Program-made: the position numbers and the translations under genes
Origin: Syntrophaceae bacterium UBA2280
GTDB taxonomy: Bacteria; Desulfobacterota; Syntrophia; Syntrophales; Smithellaceae
Direction: 5' to 3'
DNA: 64,000 nt
Assembly: GCA_002347685.1 (NCBI GenBank)
Contig: DDWS01000046.1
Coordinates: 126,817 to 190,816 of the forward strand
Shown: piece after piece, positions 53,371 through 62,982 of the stretch
Layout: every line of letters starts with the position of its first letter
Position numbering within the stretch: position 1 is the stretch's first letter
The notes under the pieces: model-generated
What the model saw: the letters and a program-made list of their open reading frames with translations, nothing else
What the model was told of the DNA's origin: nothing
Databases searched by the model: none

Positions 53371-54942
53371 TCAGCCCCAGTGCCAGGATACACCGCCTGC
53401 ATCCTGCTGAACTTTTAAATAACCGCGGGCGATGAATTCGGAAACGGTGTCGCGGATCAGCCGCGTGTCACCGGAAATGCATTGAGCCATGTGATCGGCC
53501 AGCATTTTCGCCGCCGTGTCACTGTTGCCGTTTATTGAAACGGATTCAATCCTCCCCAGTTTTTCGACGAGGTCTTCTTTCAGCATGGAAAATACGATCT
53601 TCGTCCGGTGATGACCGATCACGCGCATCTCGTCGCGCGGCGTGTTTGCGCCTGTCCCGTAATCGTCGAGCGTTTTCTGCCAGCCTTCGTTTATTTCCGC
53701 GTCATAGAGGGCGACAAAATCGCGCATATCCTGAGGTGAAACCGCCGATGTTCTCACAATCGCGTCATTGGCGTCATATCGAGACCAGTTATCCGTCAGA
53801 ATTTCCAAATCGTAGCGCTCTTTTTTCACACGTAAAGTCGTTCCGGGAAAGGGCGCCAGATAATGATATCCGAAAAAAAAGTCCAGTTCACGGGCAAATT
53901 TGTCCGTCTGCGCGAGAGTTTCCCGGGTTTCGCCCGGCAGGCCGACCATAAACGATCCGTGCGGTATCATGCCGGCATTTTTACACATCTGCACCGCGTT
54001 TCTTGCCTGTTCCAGCGTAATGCCCTTGCGGACCCTTTTGAGCATCTCAGGACTACCCGACTCGATTCCAAAACTGATGCTGTCGCAGCCTGCGGCCGCC
54101 ATGACATCGAGCATTTCCTGTGTGACCGTGTCCACCCGCGCAAACGCGCTCCAGGATAATTTCAGACCCCGCTCATGAATCCCCCGGCAAATCAACTTCA
54201 CCCGTTCGGTATCCGACGCGAACAAATCATCGGCGATGTTGATGCGTTCAAAACCTAAATTCAGTATTTGCTCCATCTCGTCGAGCACCCGCTGCGGATC
54301 CCTGCGGCGCACTTTCGCGCCCACCATCTTTCGACCCAGGCAGAAGATGCAGCCATGCGGACAGCCCCGTCCCGTGATCATGCTGACGGGATAACCCAGC
54401 GCCCGGTAGCGCGATATCGGCAGCAGATGACGCGCCGGCATGGGAAGGCGGTCGATATCGGCGATGAAATCCCGCCTGCCGCTCTGGAATACTTTTTCAC
54501 CTTCCCGCCAGGCGATGCCGGGGATGTCCGGCCATTTTGCTTTGTCGTTTGCTGCCGGAACCCATTCGGCGATCGTGCCTTCCGCCTCACCGATGAAGAT
54601 CAGATCAATTTCCGGATAGGTGTTCAGCGTCTCTTCGACCGTAAACGACACATGCGGCCCGCCCATCATGGTGAGAATATCCGGATTGATGCTTTTCACA
54701 TCGCGCAAAATCTTCTGCGCCTCGTAAAAATTCATCGTGACGGAACCGGCGCCCACGGCGTCCGGCTGAAATTCCGCCAGTTGCGCTTCGAGTTTTTCTT
54801 TTGAATATCTGGAAATAATATAGTCGAAGATGCGCACTTCACAGCCCAACGCCTCGAACGCCGCGGCTACATACGATATGCCCAGCGGCGGCGATGGGAA
54901 TTCTTCCAGCGGATAGGGTGCGGCAATGACGGCAACGCGCAA
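53371..54942 (-). CDS. B12-binding-domain radical SAM protein
   Basis: A 523-residue protein with an N-terminal cobalamin-binding domain (about residues 1-125, GGPHVSF; the DxHxxG motif is absent, as in base-off class members). The radical SAM domain follows, with CPHGCIFC near 195, IADDLF and FGIESGSPEML. Such proteins include methylases and the P-methylase/HpnP/BchE groups. TTG at 54942 is chosen: it lies two bases after the upstream TGA and AAGGAG is 7 bases before it; longer in-frame starts overlap the neighbour. Last gene of the leftward glycan cluster; a methylation or rearrangement of a lipid or sugar is plausible. Confidence 0.82.
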   Translation of the reverse strand: MRVAVIAAPYPLEEFPSPPLGISYVAAAFEALGCEVRIFDYIISRYSKEKLEAQLAEFQPDAVGAGSVTMNFYEAQKILRDVKSINPDILTMMGGPHVSFTVEETLNTYPEIDLIFIGEAEGTIAEWVPAANDKAKWPDIPGIAWREGEKVFQSGRRDFIADIDRLPMPARHLLPISRYRALGYPVSMITGRGCPHGCIFCLGRKMVGAKVRRRDPQRVLDEMEQILNLGFERINIADDLFASDTERVKLICRGIHERGLKLSWSAFARVDTVTQEMLDVMAAAGCDSISFGIESGSPEMLKRVRKGITLEQARNAVQMCKNAGMIPHGSFMVGLPGETRETLAQTDKFARELDFFFGYHYLAPFPGTTLRVKKERYDLEILTDNWSRYDANDAIVRTSAVSPQDMRDFVALYDAEINEGWQKTLDDYGTGANTPRDEMRVIGHHRTKIVFSMLKEDLVEKLGRIESVSINGNSDTAAKMLADHMAQCISGDTRLIRDTVSEFIARGYLKVQQDAGGVSWHWG

Positions 54943-54944
54943 TG

Positions 54945-55688
54945 TCAATCTCCTTTGCGCGGAAACAGGATGGATCTGATCCATCCGAACAGCGAGTTTT
55001 TTTCGCGCATCGACCGTTCAATCATATCGTAAAATTCAGCCATTTTCTTTGGATCGGCCATCCACTGAGATCGCGACTTAATCGGCCTGTCCACTTCGAG
55101 ATATCTGACCACGGAAGCGGGATTCCCGGCGGCAATCGCGTTGGCGGGAATGTCCTTGACCACGATGGAACCCGCGCCAATGACCGCGTTTTCCCCGATA
55201 TGAACCCCCTTGCAAACCATCGCGCTGTCTCCAATCCACACATTTTTGCCGATATGGACTTCTTGTGTGTTCCCGATGGATGCGCTTCGGTCATAAAGAT
55301 CGTGCCAGTCAGCATCGGTAATGCAGACATTCTGGGCCAGCATGCAGTCATCGCCGATGATGACACCCGTGGCCGCCATGATTCTTGTCCCGGGGCAGAT
55401 CAGGCAATGCCTGCCGATTTCAACCCTGCCGAACTGTTCATTCGCCGTCCAGGACGTTAGACGGATTCGCTTTTCCGGGGTAGCAATCAATGTCGTGTGA
55501 TCCCCAATGGAGACCAACCCGCCGTAAATTTCCACTCCCCATGGCTTCATAAAGACCAGGTTGCGGCCGAAATATTCACATTGCGGGGCAAGGAAATGCT
55601 GGGCGTACCACTTTTCAAATTTGTAGCTTAATTTTTTAAGATAATATGGCCGATGATCATGTCTCAATGTGATAAACCCTGAAACCAC
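54945..55688 (-). CDS. Left-handed beta-helix acyltransferase
   Basis: A 247-residue hexapeptide-repeat transferase. The repeats run from about residue 55 to 185 (IGDHTTLIA, IGRHCLICPGTRI, IGDDCMLAQNVCI, IGKNVWIGDSAMV, IGENAVIGAGSIV), ending in IPANAIAAGNPASVVR, the standard close of the maltose/chloramphenicol acetyltransferase group. The catalytic His is probably in DADWHDLYD. It likely O-acetylates a sugar of the product made by neighbouring genes. Confidence 0.87.
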   Translation of the reverse strand: MVSGFITLRHDHRPYYLKKLSYKFEKWYAQHFLAPQCEYFGRNLVFMKPWGVEIYGGLVSIGDHTTLIATPEKRIRLTSWTANEQFGRVEIGRHCLICPGTRIMAATGVIIGDDCMLAQNVCITDADWHDLYDRSASIGNTQEVHIGKNVWIGDSAMVCKGVHIGENAVIGAGSIVVKDIPANAIAAGNPASVVRYLEVDRPIKSRSQWMADPKKMAEFYDMIERSMREKNSLFGWIRSILFPRKGD

Positions 55689-55765
55689 TTCTTGCGTTGA
55701 TTTGCAAAGACGCTGTAACCCATGTCCCTGATGTTTTATTCGCCGTCGTCATCTGTATTGCCGCG

Positions 55766-56815
55766 TCACTCACCTATATACAACGACGCTTGCTCCCGCC
55801 AATACTGATGGTTAAACAGGCCTGCGGCAGGCGTTATCTTGTTGATGGCGTCCCATGCCATGAGGACCGCCGCGGCCGTCCAGCTGGTTTTCTCTTCCGG
55901 CCAGATAACGCTGTCCGGAAATGTCACACCCATCCAGTAGGACCCGTCCGGGTAACGCTTATCGGACAGCCAGCTGAAGATGGTTCTCGCCCGGGTATCA
56001 TCTCCAATCGCCGCAAGCGTCATGATGAGTTCGGATGATTCCGCCATCGTCACCCAGGGGCGATCGCTTACGCAGCGCACGCCCCAGTCAGGCACGACAA
56101 ACTTCTCCCAAAGGTGACTGATTCGTTTTACGGCATCATCACCACTGAGGGCCCCGCACAAAACAGGGTAATACCAGTCCATCGAAAAACGGGATTTGAT
56201 CATATTGAAAAGATCAGGACGGGTGCGAATCGCTGTTCCCAAACGTTCCTGGGCGGCCTGCCATGCGGACCGCTTCTTGCCCAGAATCCTGGCCACGGCA
56301 ACCGCGCATTTGATGCTCATGTATATGGAACTGCACCCGGTCAGCAAAGACATCCGGTCTATGGCTCCTTCACGGTTTCTTGCCCAGTAGATTTCGCCGT
56401 TGGGCGTCTGCATGTTGATTGCGTACTGAATTCCCCGGGACAACACAGGCCACATGGTTTTTAGAAAATCAAGGTCACCCGTGATCAGATAGTGATGGTA
56501 TACGCCTACCGCCAGATAAGCGGCAAAGTTCGTTTCCTTGTTGTGATTGATAATCTCCCCGTCTTTGGTTTCCGACCACCAGCTGCCGTCGGGCAGCTGC
56601 GAAGAGGCCATCCATTGATAGGCGCTCTCGGCCTGAGGATAATAACCGGCGATACTCAACCCCATGGCGCTTTCCACATGATCCCACGGATCGGTCTTCC
56701 CGCCGATCGACCAGGGAATCTCCCCGCTTTCCTTTTGCATCGATGTGATAAAATCAGCGATTTTTTCCACCTCAATGGGTTTGATCTGTTCACTCAATGA
56801 TATATTCAATTCCAT
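55766..56815 (-). CDS. Alpha/alpha-toroid protein, glycosidase- or prenyltransferase-like
   Basis: A 349-residue protein with repeated helical pairs typical of six-hairpin or squalene-cyclase-like toroids: GEIPWSIGGKTDPWDHVESAMGL, LPDGSWWSET, PNGEIYWARN and YPDGSYWMGV. The DGSW/DGSYW turns resemble QW motifs. No signal peptide. It is co-transcribed with a methyltransferase (4-base gap), a GT4 glycosyltransferase and a PHP protein, so a role in glycan or glycolipid metabolism is likely. I cannot say which. Confidence 0.65.
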   Translation of the reverse strand: MELNISLSEQIKPIEVEKIADFITSMQKESGEIPWSIGGKTDPWDHVESAMGLSIAGYYPQAESAYQWMASSQLPDGSWWSETKDGEIINHNKETNFAAYLAVGVYHHYLITGDLDFLKTMWPVLSRGIQYAINMQTPNGEIYWARNREGAIDRMSLLTGCSSIYMSIKCAVAVARILGKKRSAWQAAQERLGTAIRTRPDLFNMIKSRFSMDWYYPVLCGALSGDDAVKRISHLWEKFVVPDWGVRCVSDRPWVTMAESSELIMTLAAIGDDTRARTIFSWLSDKRYPDGSYWMGVTFPDSVIWPEEKTSWTAAAVLMAWDAINKITPAAGLFNHQYWREQASLYIGE

Positions 56816-56819
56816 GGTC

Positions 56820-57521
56820 TTATCCTTTTTTCAGATAATAAACGATACTCTTACCCATCAGCGGGTTTAAGAGCTCTTCCAGCAGCCGCACCAAACGCGG
56901 TTTTTTCATAATATCCCATTCGAGAAACTTCTTATAAAGCCGAATCAGTATATTTCTTTCATTTTTCAGACCCACCAGGCACTTGAGCCACCAGTAGGGC
57001 GCATGCAGGGCATGCTTGTAGTTGATCTTCCAGCAGGTGGTGCCCTGTTTGGAGAGCATCTTTTGCAGCTTTTTCTTTTTGTAAATGCGGATATGGCCGC
57101 CTTCCTCATGGTAGTAGGCCGATGATATCAGCCAGCAGATTCTTTCTGAAAAATAGCGCGGCACACTGACGACCAGGTCGCCCTTCGGTTTTAATACGCG
57201 AACCAGTTCGGCAAGGGCCTTTTCGTGTTCGGGGATGTGTTCTAATACCTCCGAACAGATCACACAGTCAAATACCGCATCGTCAAACGGCAGGACATTG
57301 ATATCGGCACAGGCAACATGAAAGTCATGAGACAATGCGTCCGGCATCGTTTTCAGGCCTTGAATCGCCTCTTTGACATCGGCTTCATTCCGGTCGATGC
57401 CGAATATTTTTAAATCCGGCAGCTTCGCCAGTGCGCGCAGATGCCTGCCGCTGCCGCAGCCGGCATCAAGCACCATGGAACCGGGCTTTAACTTCAGTTC
57501 ATGAAAGTCGATGGTGACCAT
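56820..57521 (-). CDS. SAM-dependent class I methyltransferase
   Basis: A 233-residue methyltransferase of the UbiE/type-11 group. Motif I is VLDAGCGSGRHL (about 18-29), then FGIDRNEADV (acidic residue for the ribose), LPFDDAVFDCVICSEVLEHI and the LKPKGDLVVSVP strand. Its start overlaps the end of the glycosyltransferase gene by 23 bases. Substrate presumably a sugar or lipid intermediate of the cluster. Confidence 0.87.
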   Translation of the reverse strand: MVTIDFHELKLKPGSMVLDAGCGSGRHLRALAKLPDLKIFGIDRNEADVKEAIQGLKTMPDALSHDFHVACADINVLPFDDAVFDCVICSEVLEHIPEHEKALAELVRVLKPKGDLVVSVPRYFSERICWLISSAYYHEEGGHIRIYKKKKLQKMLSKQGTTCWKINYKHALHAPYWWLKCLVGLKNERNILIRLYKKFLEWDIMKKPRLVRLLEELLNPLMGKSIVYYLKKG

Positions 57522-58761
57522 CTATTGCCTCACGATAAACTTCAACCACTTCCGCAGCGGCTTTGTTCCAGCTGAAAACCGATTGAACACGGGCAATGCC
57601 CGCCTGGGCGTATTTCTTTCGTTCTTCGGGAGAATTCAGCAGGTGCATAATCGCATGAGCCAGCGCCCCGGCGTTTCCCGGAGGCACAATGATTCCCGCG
57701 TCGCCGACGACTTCCGGCAGTGCGCCGCCAGAGGTCGAAATCAGCGGCACTCCGCAGGCCATCGCCTCCGCCGCGGGGATACCGAACCCTTCATAAAGCG
57801 ACGGAACAACGGCCACTGTTGACTTTGCGTAGTACTCGGCAAATTCCTCATTGGCAATTCGCCCGGTAAATTGCACGACGTCACTCACGCCCAATTTTGC
57901 GACAAGATTTTCAATGATGCCGTTTTTCTTCGGCTCTCCAATGACGGTCAGTTTGACTGACTGCTTCTTGCGAATTTGCGCCACCGCCTCCAGAAGGAAA
58001 TTAAGCCCCTTCAACGGCGTATCCGCGCTGTTGGTGACAATAATGGTATTTTCAGGTCTCGGACCGTTTTGTACCGGATAAAAATATTCATGATTGATCC
58101 CGTTGTGGACCACCCGGAATTTATTTTCATCCAGCGAAAATTCTTTTGCGATATCTTTCTTGGTGAATTCAGATACCGTAATGATGTGGGAAAACTTTCT
58201 GGCCACCTTCAGTTGCATCCGGATGAATGAATACCAGCGTAAAACACGATACTTCTGATAAAGGTTTTTTGCCACCTTGAAATCCTCGTGCTTATCCACC
58301 GTGATCGGGTGATGGATGGTTACAACCGTCGGCATCACTTTTTGGGCGATTCTTCCGATCCCGTAGGACAGGCACTGGTTATCATGAACGATATCATAAT
58401 CATTGCGATGTTTTTTCAGATACGAATAGACCCGCTCGCCAAAGGTGAAGGGCTCCGGGAAACTTCCCGTGCAAACATTTAAATATTCATACAGATTGAG
58501 CGGACGTACCAGATCTCTGATTTTTTCGGGAATAAAAAGATGTTCAGCATTGTACAGATCGAGACTGGGCAGCCGGATGAGGCGGACATTGTCGTCCAGG
58601 TGTGGGTAAGGCGGCCCGGAGATAACATCGACATGATGTCCGAGATCCGCCAGCGCCTTGCTTAAATGCTTGATATAAACACCCTGCCCGCCGCAGGTAG
58701 GATTACCACGATAGGTCAGCAGGCAGATTTTCAACGGTCTTGAATTGGAACCCTTTTTCAC
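57499..58761 (-). CDS. Glycosyltransferase family 4
   Basis: A 420-residue GT-B glycosyltransferase. N-terminal GGQGVYIKHLSKALADLGHHVDVI is the acceptor-side motif. The donor site carries NSADTPLKGLNFLLEA, the E-x7-E motif in PSLYEGFGIPAAEAMACGVPLIS, and a GGALPEVVGDAGIIV end. It overlaps the PHP gene by 4 bases upstream and the methyltransferase downstream, so these are tightly coupled. Confidence 0.9.
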   Translation of the reverse strand: MKKGSNSRPLKICLLTYRGNPTCGGQGVYIKHLSKALADLGHHVDVISGPPYPHLDDNVRLIRLPSLDLYNAEHLFIPEKIRDLVRPLNLYEYLNVCTGSFPEPFTFGERVYSYLKKHRNDYDIVHDNQCLSYGIGRIAQKVMPTVVTIHHPITVDKHEDFKVAKNLYQKYRVLRWYSFIRMQLKVARKFSHIITVSEFTKKDIAKEFSLDENKFRVVHNGINHEYFYPVQNGPRPENTIIVTNSADTPLKGLNFLLEAVAQIRKKQSVKLTVIGEPKKNGIIENLVAKLGVSDVVQFTGRIANEEFAEYYAKSTVAVVPSLYEGFGIPAAEAMACGVPLISTSGGALPEVVGDAGIIVPPGNAGALAHAIMHLLNSPEERKKYAQAGIARVQSVFSWNKAAAEVVEVYREAIDGHHRLS

Positions 58762-59459
58762 GCACAGGCCCTCTGGATAAGCTTATTTGAATTCTCAAAC
58801 ATGACGGAAATTTCTTCGTCGGACAAACCCGCGCCGCGGGCGATATTCATCGCCATTTTGGCGCCGACATAATCGCCGGGAGTGTGTGCGTCGTTGTTGA
58901 GAACCAGTTTTGCGTTATATTTTCTGGCCGCCTGGGCGACATGGCCGTTTGTGTAACTGTGCCCACGGCGCGTCGTAATCTCCAGACAGATGCCCTTTTC
59001 AGCTGCAAGCTTTACTTCAGAATCCTTGATTAACCCGGGATGGGCTAAAATATCGACGCCCGCCTCAATGGCCGCCAGATTCGTGCCGGCCGGTACGGGT
59101 TCTGTTAGCGTTTCGCCATGGACAATGACAATTTTCGCTCCGAGTTTACGGGCTTCGGCGGCAAGGGATGCAATATCGGAAGGATCGACATGCGTCAGTT
59201 CCACACCGGGAATCACCTGAATGTTCCCTTTCTGGGTGATCCTCGTGCAGGCCTTGACAATCCTTGGAATCATGAAATCCAAATTGGAGTAATCCCCGTG
59301 ATCCGTGACGGCAATCGTTTTGTAACCGGCGGCAAACGCGCGCTGCGCGGATTCCGAAGGAACCAGCACCCCGTCACTGAAAATGGAATGTGTATGCAGA
59401 TCAATCACTTGGAAAGCCCAACCCGGATATTTAACAATCTTGTGAAAACCTTTGGTCAT
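58758..59459 (-). CDS. PHP-domain phosphoesterase
   Basis: A 233-residue PHP protein of the PolC/histidinol-phosphatase superfamily. Metal-ligand motifs are DLHTHSIFSDG (about 20-30), AVTDHGDYSN, GVELTHVD, IVHGET, DILAHPG and NNDAHTPGD, together a complete trinuclear site. First gene of the leftward cluster, overlapping the GT4 start by 4 bases. Likely removes a phosphate from a sugar or lipid-linked intermediate; histidine biosynthesis is not indicated by context. Confidence 0.85.
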   Translation of the reverse strand: MTKGFHKIVKYPGWAFQVIDLHTHSIFSDGVLVPSESAQRAFAAGYKTIAVTDHGDYSNLDFMIPRIVKACTRITQKGNIQVIPGVELTHVDPSDIASLAAEARKLGAKIVIVHGETLTEPVPAGTNLAAIEAGVDILAHPGLIKDSEVKLAAEKGICLEITTRRGHSYTNGHVAQAARKYNAKLVLNNDAHTPGDYVGAKMAMNIARGAGLSDEEISVMFENSNKLIQRACA

Positions 59460-59613
59460 TTAACAGATTTATAACCGGGAGTCAATAAAGATCATGATAT
59501 TCCTGCATAATAAAAAACAAATAGACTTTCTGGATCATTGCCCATGCTGTCTTCGATGCGAGAATCCACATGTTTATCCCACGGCGCGTGATGTTCAACT
59601 TTGATATGTGCTT

Positions 59614-59657
59614 AAGTGTTTTAACACCTTGACAAATGTAGCATTTAGCTTTACATA
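59614..59657 (+). promoter_or_regulatory. Promoter and operator candidate of the FadR-type regulator/glycyl radical operon
   Basis: TTGACA (59629-59634), 17 bases, TACATA (59652-59657). The dyad AAGTGTT-TT-AACACCTT (59614-59630, perfect core GTGTT/AACAC) abuts and touches the -35 box. This is a suitable place for autoregulation by the GntR/FadR protein encoded downstream. Confidence 0.55.
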
Positions 59658-59702
59658 AAGCTTGGTAATACCACCTGCCATATTGATAGAAATGAGGGAA
59701 CC

Positions 59703-60434
59703 ATGCTCGAAGATTTGCTCGAACCCATTAAGACAGAGAGCCTCAAAGATGTTTTTGTGCTTCGTTTCGAAGAACTGATTCTCTCGGGCAAATTGAAGAT
59801 CGGGCAGAAGCTGCCGTCGGAAAGAGAGCTTGCCCTTCAGCTTGGTGTGAGCCGTCCTGTCGTGCACGAAGGTCTCGTTTTGCTCACAACGCGCGGCCTT
59901 GTCTCACTTAAACCCCGTTTCGGCGCGACGGTTAACGATTATCGGAAAGAAGGGTCCATTACCCTGCTCTCATCGCTGATACATTATCAAAAAGGAAAAC
60001 TTGAGCCTGAACTTCTTGAGAGCCTGCTGCAAATGAGACTGCTTCTGGAACCACCGTTTGCCCGTTTAGCAGCAGAAAATCGAACACAGGAACAAGTCCG
60101 GGAATTCCAGAGGATCCTTGAGATGGAAGAATCCGCCGATGCCAGGAATACTCAAATGATAACCGATCTGGATTTTGATTTCCATCTTCTGATCGCCGTG
60201 GCTTCGGGCAATACGGTATACCCGCTTCTTTTAAATTCCTTCAGGCCTGTTTACACCAATCTCTCCGGCCAGTTTTTCAAAGACCCGCAGGTGATCGCCG
60301 CCGTTCATCAATATCATCGGAATATGATCAAAGCCATTGAAGCCGGGCACGGGGGAAAAGCAACGTCCGTCATGAAGGAGATCCTTTGCCACGGAGAAAA
60401 ACATCTCCGGCGAATGATTGACCGGCAAGCATAA
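59703..60434 (+). CDS. GntR/FadR-family transcriptional regulator
   Basis: A 243-residue regulator. The N-terminal winged helix (about 15-85) has LKIGQKLPSERELALQLGVSRPVVHEGL with the PSER signature. The C-terminal FCD ligand domain has the metal-binding His/Asp pattern (DLDFDFHLLIA, HQYHRNMIKAI). Such FCD proteins respond to carboxylic acids. It is 25 bases before the glycyl radical enzyme gene and likely controls it in response to its substrate acid. GAGG lies before the ATG. Confidence 0.9.
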   Translation: MLEDLLEPIKTESLKDVFVLRFEELILSGKLKIGQKLPSERELALQLGVSRPVVHEGLVLLTTRGLVSLKPRFGATVNDYRKEGSITLLSSLIHYQKGKLEPELLESLLQMRLLLEPPFARLAAENRTQEQVREFQRILEMEESADARNTQMITDLDFDFHLLIAVASGNTVYPLLLNSFRPVYTNLSGQFFKDPQVIAAVHQYHRNMIKAIEAGHGGKATSVMKEILCHGEKHLRRMIDRQA

Positions 60435-60459
60435 CCGCGTCTTAACAAGGGAGGTTCAA

Positions 60460-62970
60460 ATGAATACCCGTTCAGCACCCGAATATGACATCAAACAGCC
60501 CCGGGGGTTATCCGATCGTATCTCGTGGCTTCGGAATTACTATTTCAGGGGCAACGATCGGCCATGGAACAACGAATACACATCCTGGACGACAGGAACC
60601 CCCTGGGACATCATCTATAATGAACTGACTTTTTATATCGTGCCCGAAACCTATACGCTGCTCAACACACTGGGGGCTTCCTATCTTCAGGCCGCCCGCC
60701 CTGTCGTCCTTCATCCGGATTTCTGGCAGTGGCCGCTTGTGGAACGGCGTGCGTGGTTCGTCCGGGAGGCAATCGTGAATTATGTGCCTCAGGAAATTCT
60801 GCCGGGCGATCTGCTGGCTGGCGCAAGGTTTAATATTCAGACATCCATGTGCCTGACTCAGAAGGAAAGCAGCAAATGGGTAATGCAGGTGAAAGGCAAA
60901 AACGGAGCCCGGGCAAAAATGAAATGGTTTCATGACCATGGTTACGGCAATGCCGGTGCCACAAGCGGTCATCTGATCCCCGGCCATGAGCGCCTGCTCA
61001 AAATCGGCTGGAAGGGTGTGCACGCGGAACTCATGTCTTTCTACAACGCCCTCAGCAAAACCAAACGCTCCGGATCAAAAGGCTCTCAATTGAGAGCCAT
61101 GATCACCGCTTCGACCATGGCACGCGATCTGGCTTCAAAATATAGAGGATTATGCGAGAACCTCGCATCAAACGAACCGGATGCTGTTCGCGCAGGCGAG
61201 CTTCGAAGCATGGCTGAAAACCTGAACAAAGTGCCGTGGGAACCGGCAAAAACGTTCTGGGAGGCCGTGCAGGCGCTGTGGATCAACCACATGCTTGTGA
61301 TGACGGATGAAAATTATCCCGGCGCGGGCGTTTCATTCGGCCGAGTCGACCAGTATCTGTATCCTTATTATGAAAGGTCCATCCGCGACGGCATGAATCG
61401 GGAGTTCGCCAAAGAAATTCTTAAATGCTTCTGGATTCACGCCAACACGGCTTATGACGCGATGATCCGAAACGGCAATCAGGGAATTACCGCCGGATTC
61501 GGACAGCTCATCACGCTTTCCGGCCTCGGGGCGGAAGGCAGGGACATGACCAATGATCTCACCTATGTCATTCTTGAAGTGATAGACGAAATGTCGCCCA
61601 TTTTGGAACCTAAACCCAATATACGACTGCACCATAACACCCCCGAAGAGCTGTATGACAGGATCGTCGATATGATCGAATCCAGTCAGGGAGCGCCCTT
61701 CCTGTTGAATTTTGACGAACGTTCCATGGCCGGCATGATGCTTGAGGCAAGAAAAGCCGGCCTGACCCATCTGATTCATAAGGATAATGTTCATGAATAT
61801 GCGCCTGTCGGATGTCTGGAAAATACGATGGTCGGCAATGACCGATCCGGCACGGTGGACAATAATCTCAACCTGCTCAAAGCCGTGGAGCTTGCACTGA
61901 CCGGTGGAAAAGATCTGCTGCCTTTTTGCGACCCCATGACGGGGAAAACCCATTCCGTCAGGCAGGACGGTCCCCGCACCCGGGATGCAGCGGCTTTTAA
62001 AACCTGGGAGGCATTCTGGAAAGCGTATACTCTACAAACACGATACATTATTCAAAAATGCGTTGATGTGTATGAAGCATCCGAATCCATACGCGCCCGC
62101 TTCTTTCCCACACCTTACCTTTCCTGCCTGGTCGAGGGCTGCGCCCAAACGGGTAAGGACGTCACCCAGGGCGGCGCTCAGATCAGTTTCACCACTCTTG
62201 AAGCGGTTACCTATGCCACAACCGTGGATTCACTGCTGGCTATCAAATACCTTGTCTTTGACAAAAAAGCCTGCACCATGTCTGAATTGGTTTGTGCTCT
62301 CACGGCGAACTGGCAGGGATTTGAGGTTCTTCAGGCCATGGCCAAAAATCGCGCCCCCAAATACGGCCGCGACGATGATGAAGCGGATGCTCTTGCCCGC
62401 CGGGTGATGCAACTGTGGTGCGATGAAACCTGGAGACACAGCACCCGGGCAACAGGACGCAGATACCGCCCGGGCATGCTGAGTTGGAACTACTGGGCCG
62501 GCGACGGGTACATCCTGCCTGCAAGCGCCGATGGAAGACAGAAGGGCCAGTTTCTATCCAATGCTATCTGTCCATCAAACGGGGCGGACACCAAGGGCCC
62601 CACTGCAAACGCAAACTCGGTGGGCAAGGTGCTTGGCGGGAAAGCGAAAGATACATCCGGAGACTGGCCAGACTACGTAAATGATCTCCCGAATGGCGCA
62701 AGCCACACGATCACGTTCAATCCTTCTATTCTGAAAGATCCGGTGCATAAAGATAAATTCAAAGCGTTTCTAAAGGGCTATACACATAACGGTGGCACAG
62801 CTTTACAGATCAACATCCTTGATCCCGGGATGCTCAAAGACGCGCAAGCGCATCCGCAGGACTACCGCCATCTTCTGGTGCGCATCACCGGTTATAATGC
62901 CTACTTTACAACCGTCGGACGGGAACTTCAGAATGAAGTGATTGAACGCGTCAGCCATCATAAATTTTAA
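60460..62970 (+). CDS. Glycyl radical enzyme, arylacetate-decarboxylase-like
   Basis: An 836-residue glycyl radical enzyme. The active-site loop gives C452-L-E454 (GCLENTM) and the radical site is G811 (RITGYNAYF), 359 residues later. The early WTTGTPWDI and IVPETYTLL segments and the text around GCLENTM, NDRSGTVDNNLN and GGKDLLPF look closest, from memory, to 4-hydroxyphenylacetate, phenylacetate and indoleacetate decarboxylases. Dehydratases usually have GCVEP and alkyl-/benzylsuccinate synthases lack this C-x-E. No HpdC-like small subunit follows, which fits phenyl- or indoleacetate decarboxylase better than HPAD. Start ATG at 60460 follows AAGGGAGG. Products would be toluene, skatole or cresol; the true substrate is unproven. 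Confidence 0.7.
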   Translation: MNTRSAPEYDIKQPRGLSDRISWLRNYYFRGNDRPWNNEYTSWTTGTPWDIIYNELTFYIVPETYTLLNTLGASYLQAARPVVLHPDFWQWPLVERRAWFVREAIVNYVPQEILPGDLLAGARFNIQTSMCLTQKESSKWVMQVKGKNGARAKMKWFHDHGYGNAGATSGHLIPGHERLLKIGWKGVHAELMSFYNALSKTKRSGSKGSQLRAMITASTMARDLASKYRGLCENLASNEPDAVRAGELRSMAENLNKVPWEPAKTFWEAVQALWINHMLVMTDENYPGAGVSFGRVDQYLYPYYERSIRDGMNREFAKEILKCFWIHANTAYDAMIRNGNQGITAGFGQLITLSGLGAEGRDMTNDLTYVILEVIDEMSPILEPKPNIRLHHNTPEELYDRIVDMIESSQGAPFLLNFDERSMAGMMLEARKAGLTHLIHKDNVHEYAPVGCLENTMVGNDRSGTVDNNLNLLKAVELALTGGKDLLPFCDPMTGKTHSVRQDGPRTRDAAAFKTWEAFWKAYTLQTRYIIQKCVDVYEASESIRARFFPTPYLSCLVEGCAQTGKDVTQGGAQISFTTLEAVTYATTVDSLLAIKYLVFDKKACTMSELVCALTANWQGFEVLQAMAKNRAPKYGRDDDEADALARRVMQLWCDETWRHSTRATGRRYRPGMLSWNYWAGDGYILPASADGRQKGQFLSNAICPSNGADTKGPTANANSVGKVLGGKAKDTSGDWPDYVNDLPNGASHTITFNPSILKDPVHKDKFKAFLKGYTHNGGTALQINILDPGMLKDAQAHPQDYRHLLVRITGYNAYFTTVGRELQNEVIERVSHHKF

Positions 62971-62982
62971 GGCCGCTTAGCG

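Noticed and set aside
60460..62970. Glycyl radical enzyme as alkylsuccinate synthase (AssA), expected in Smithella-like organisms
   Set aside because: The active-site C-x-E and the surrounding sequence fit decarboxylases better, and no AssB/AssC-like small subunits or CoA-transferase genes are nearby.
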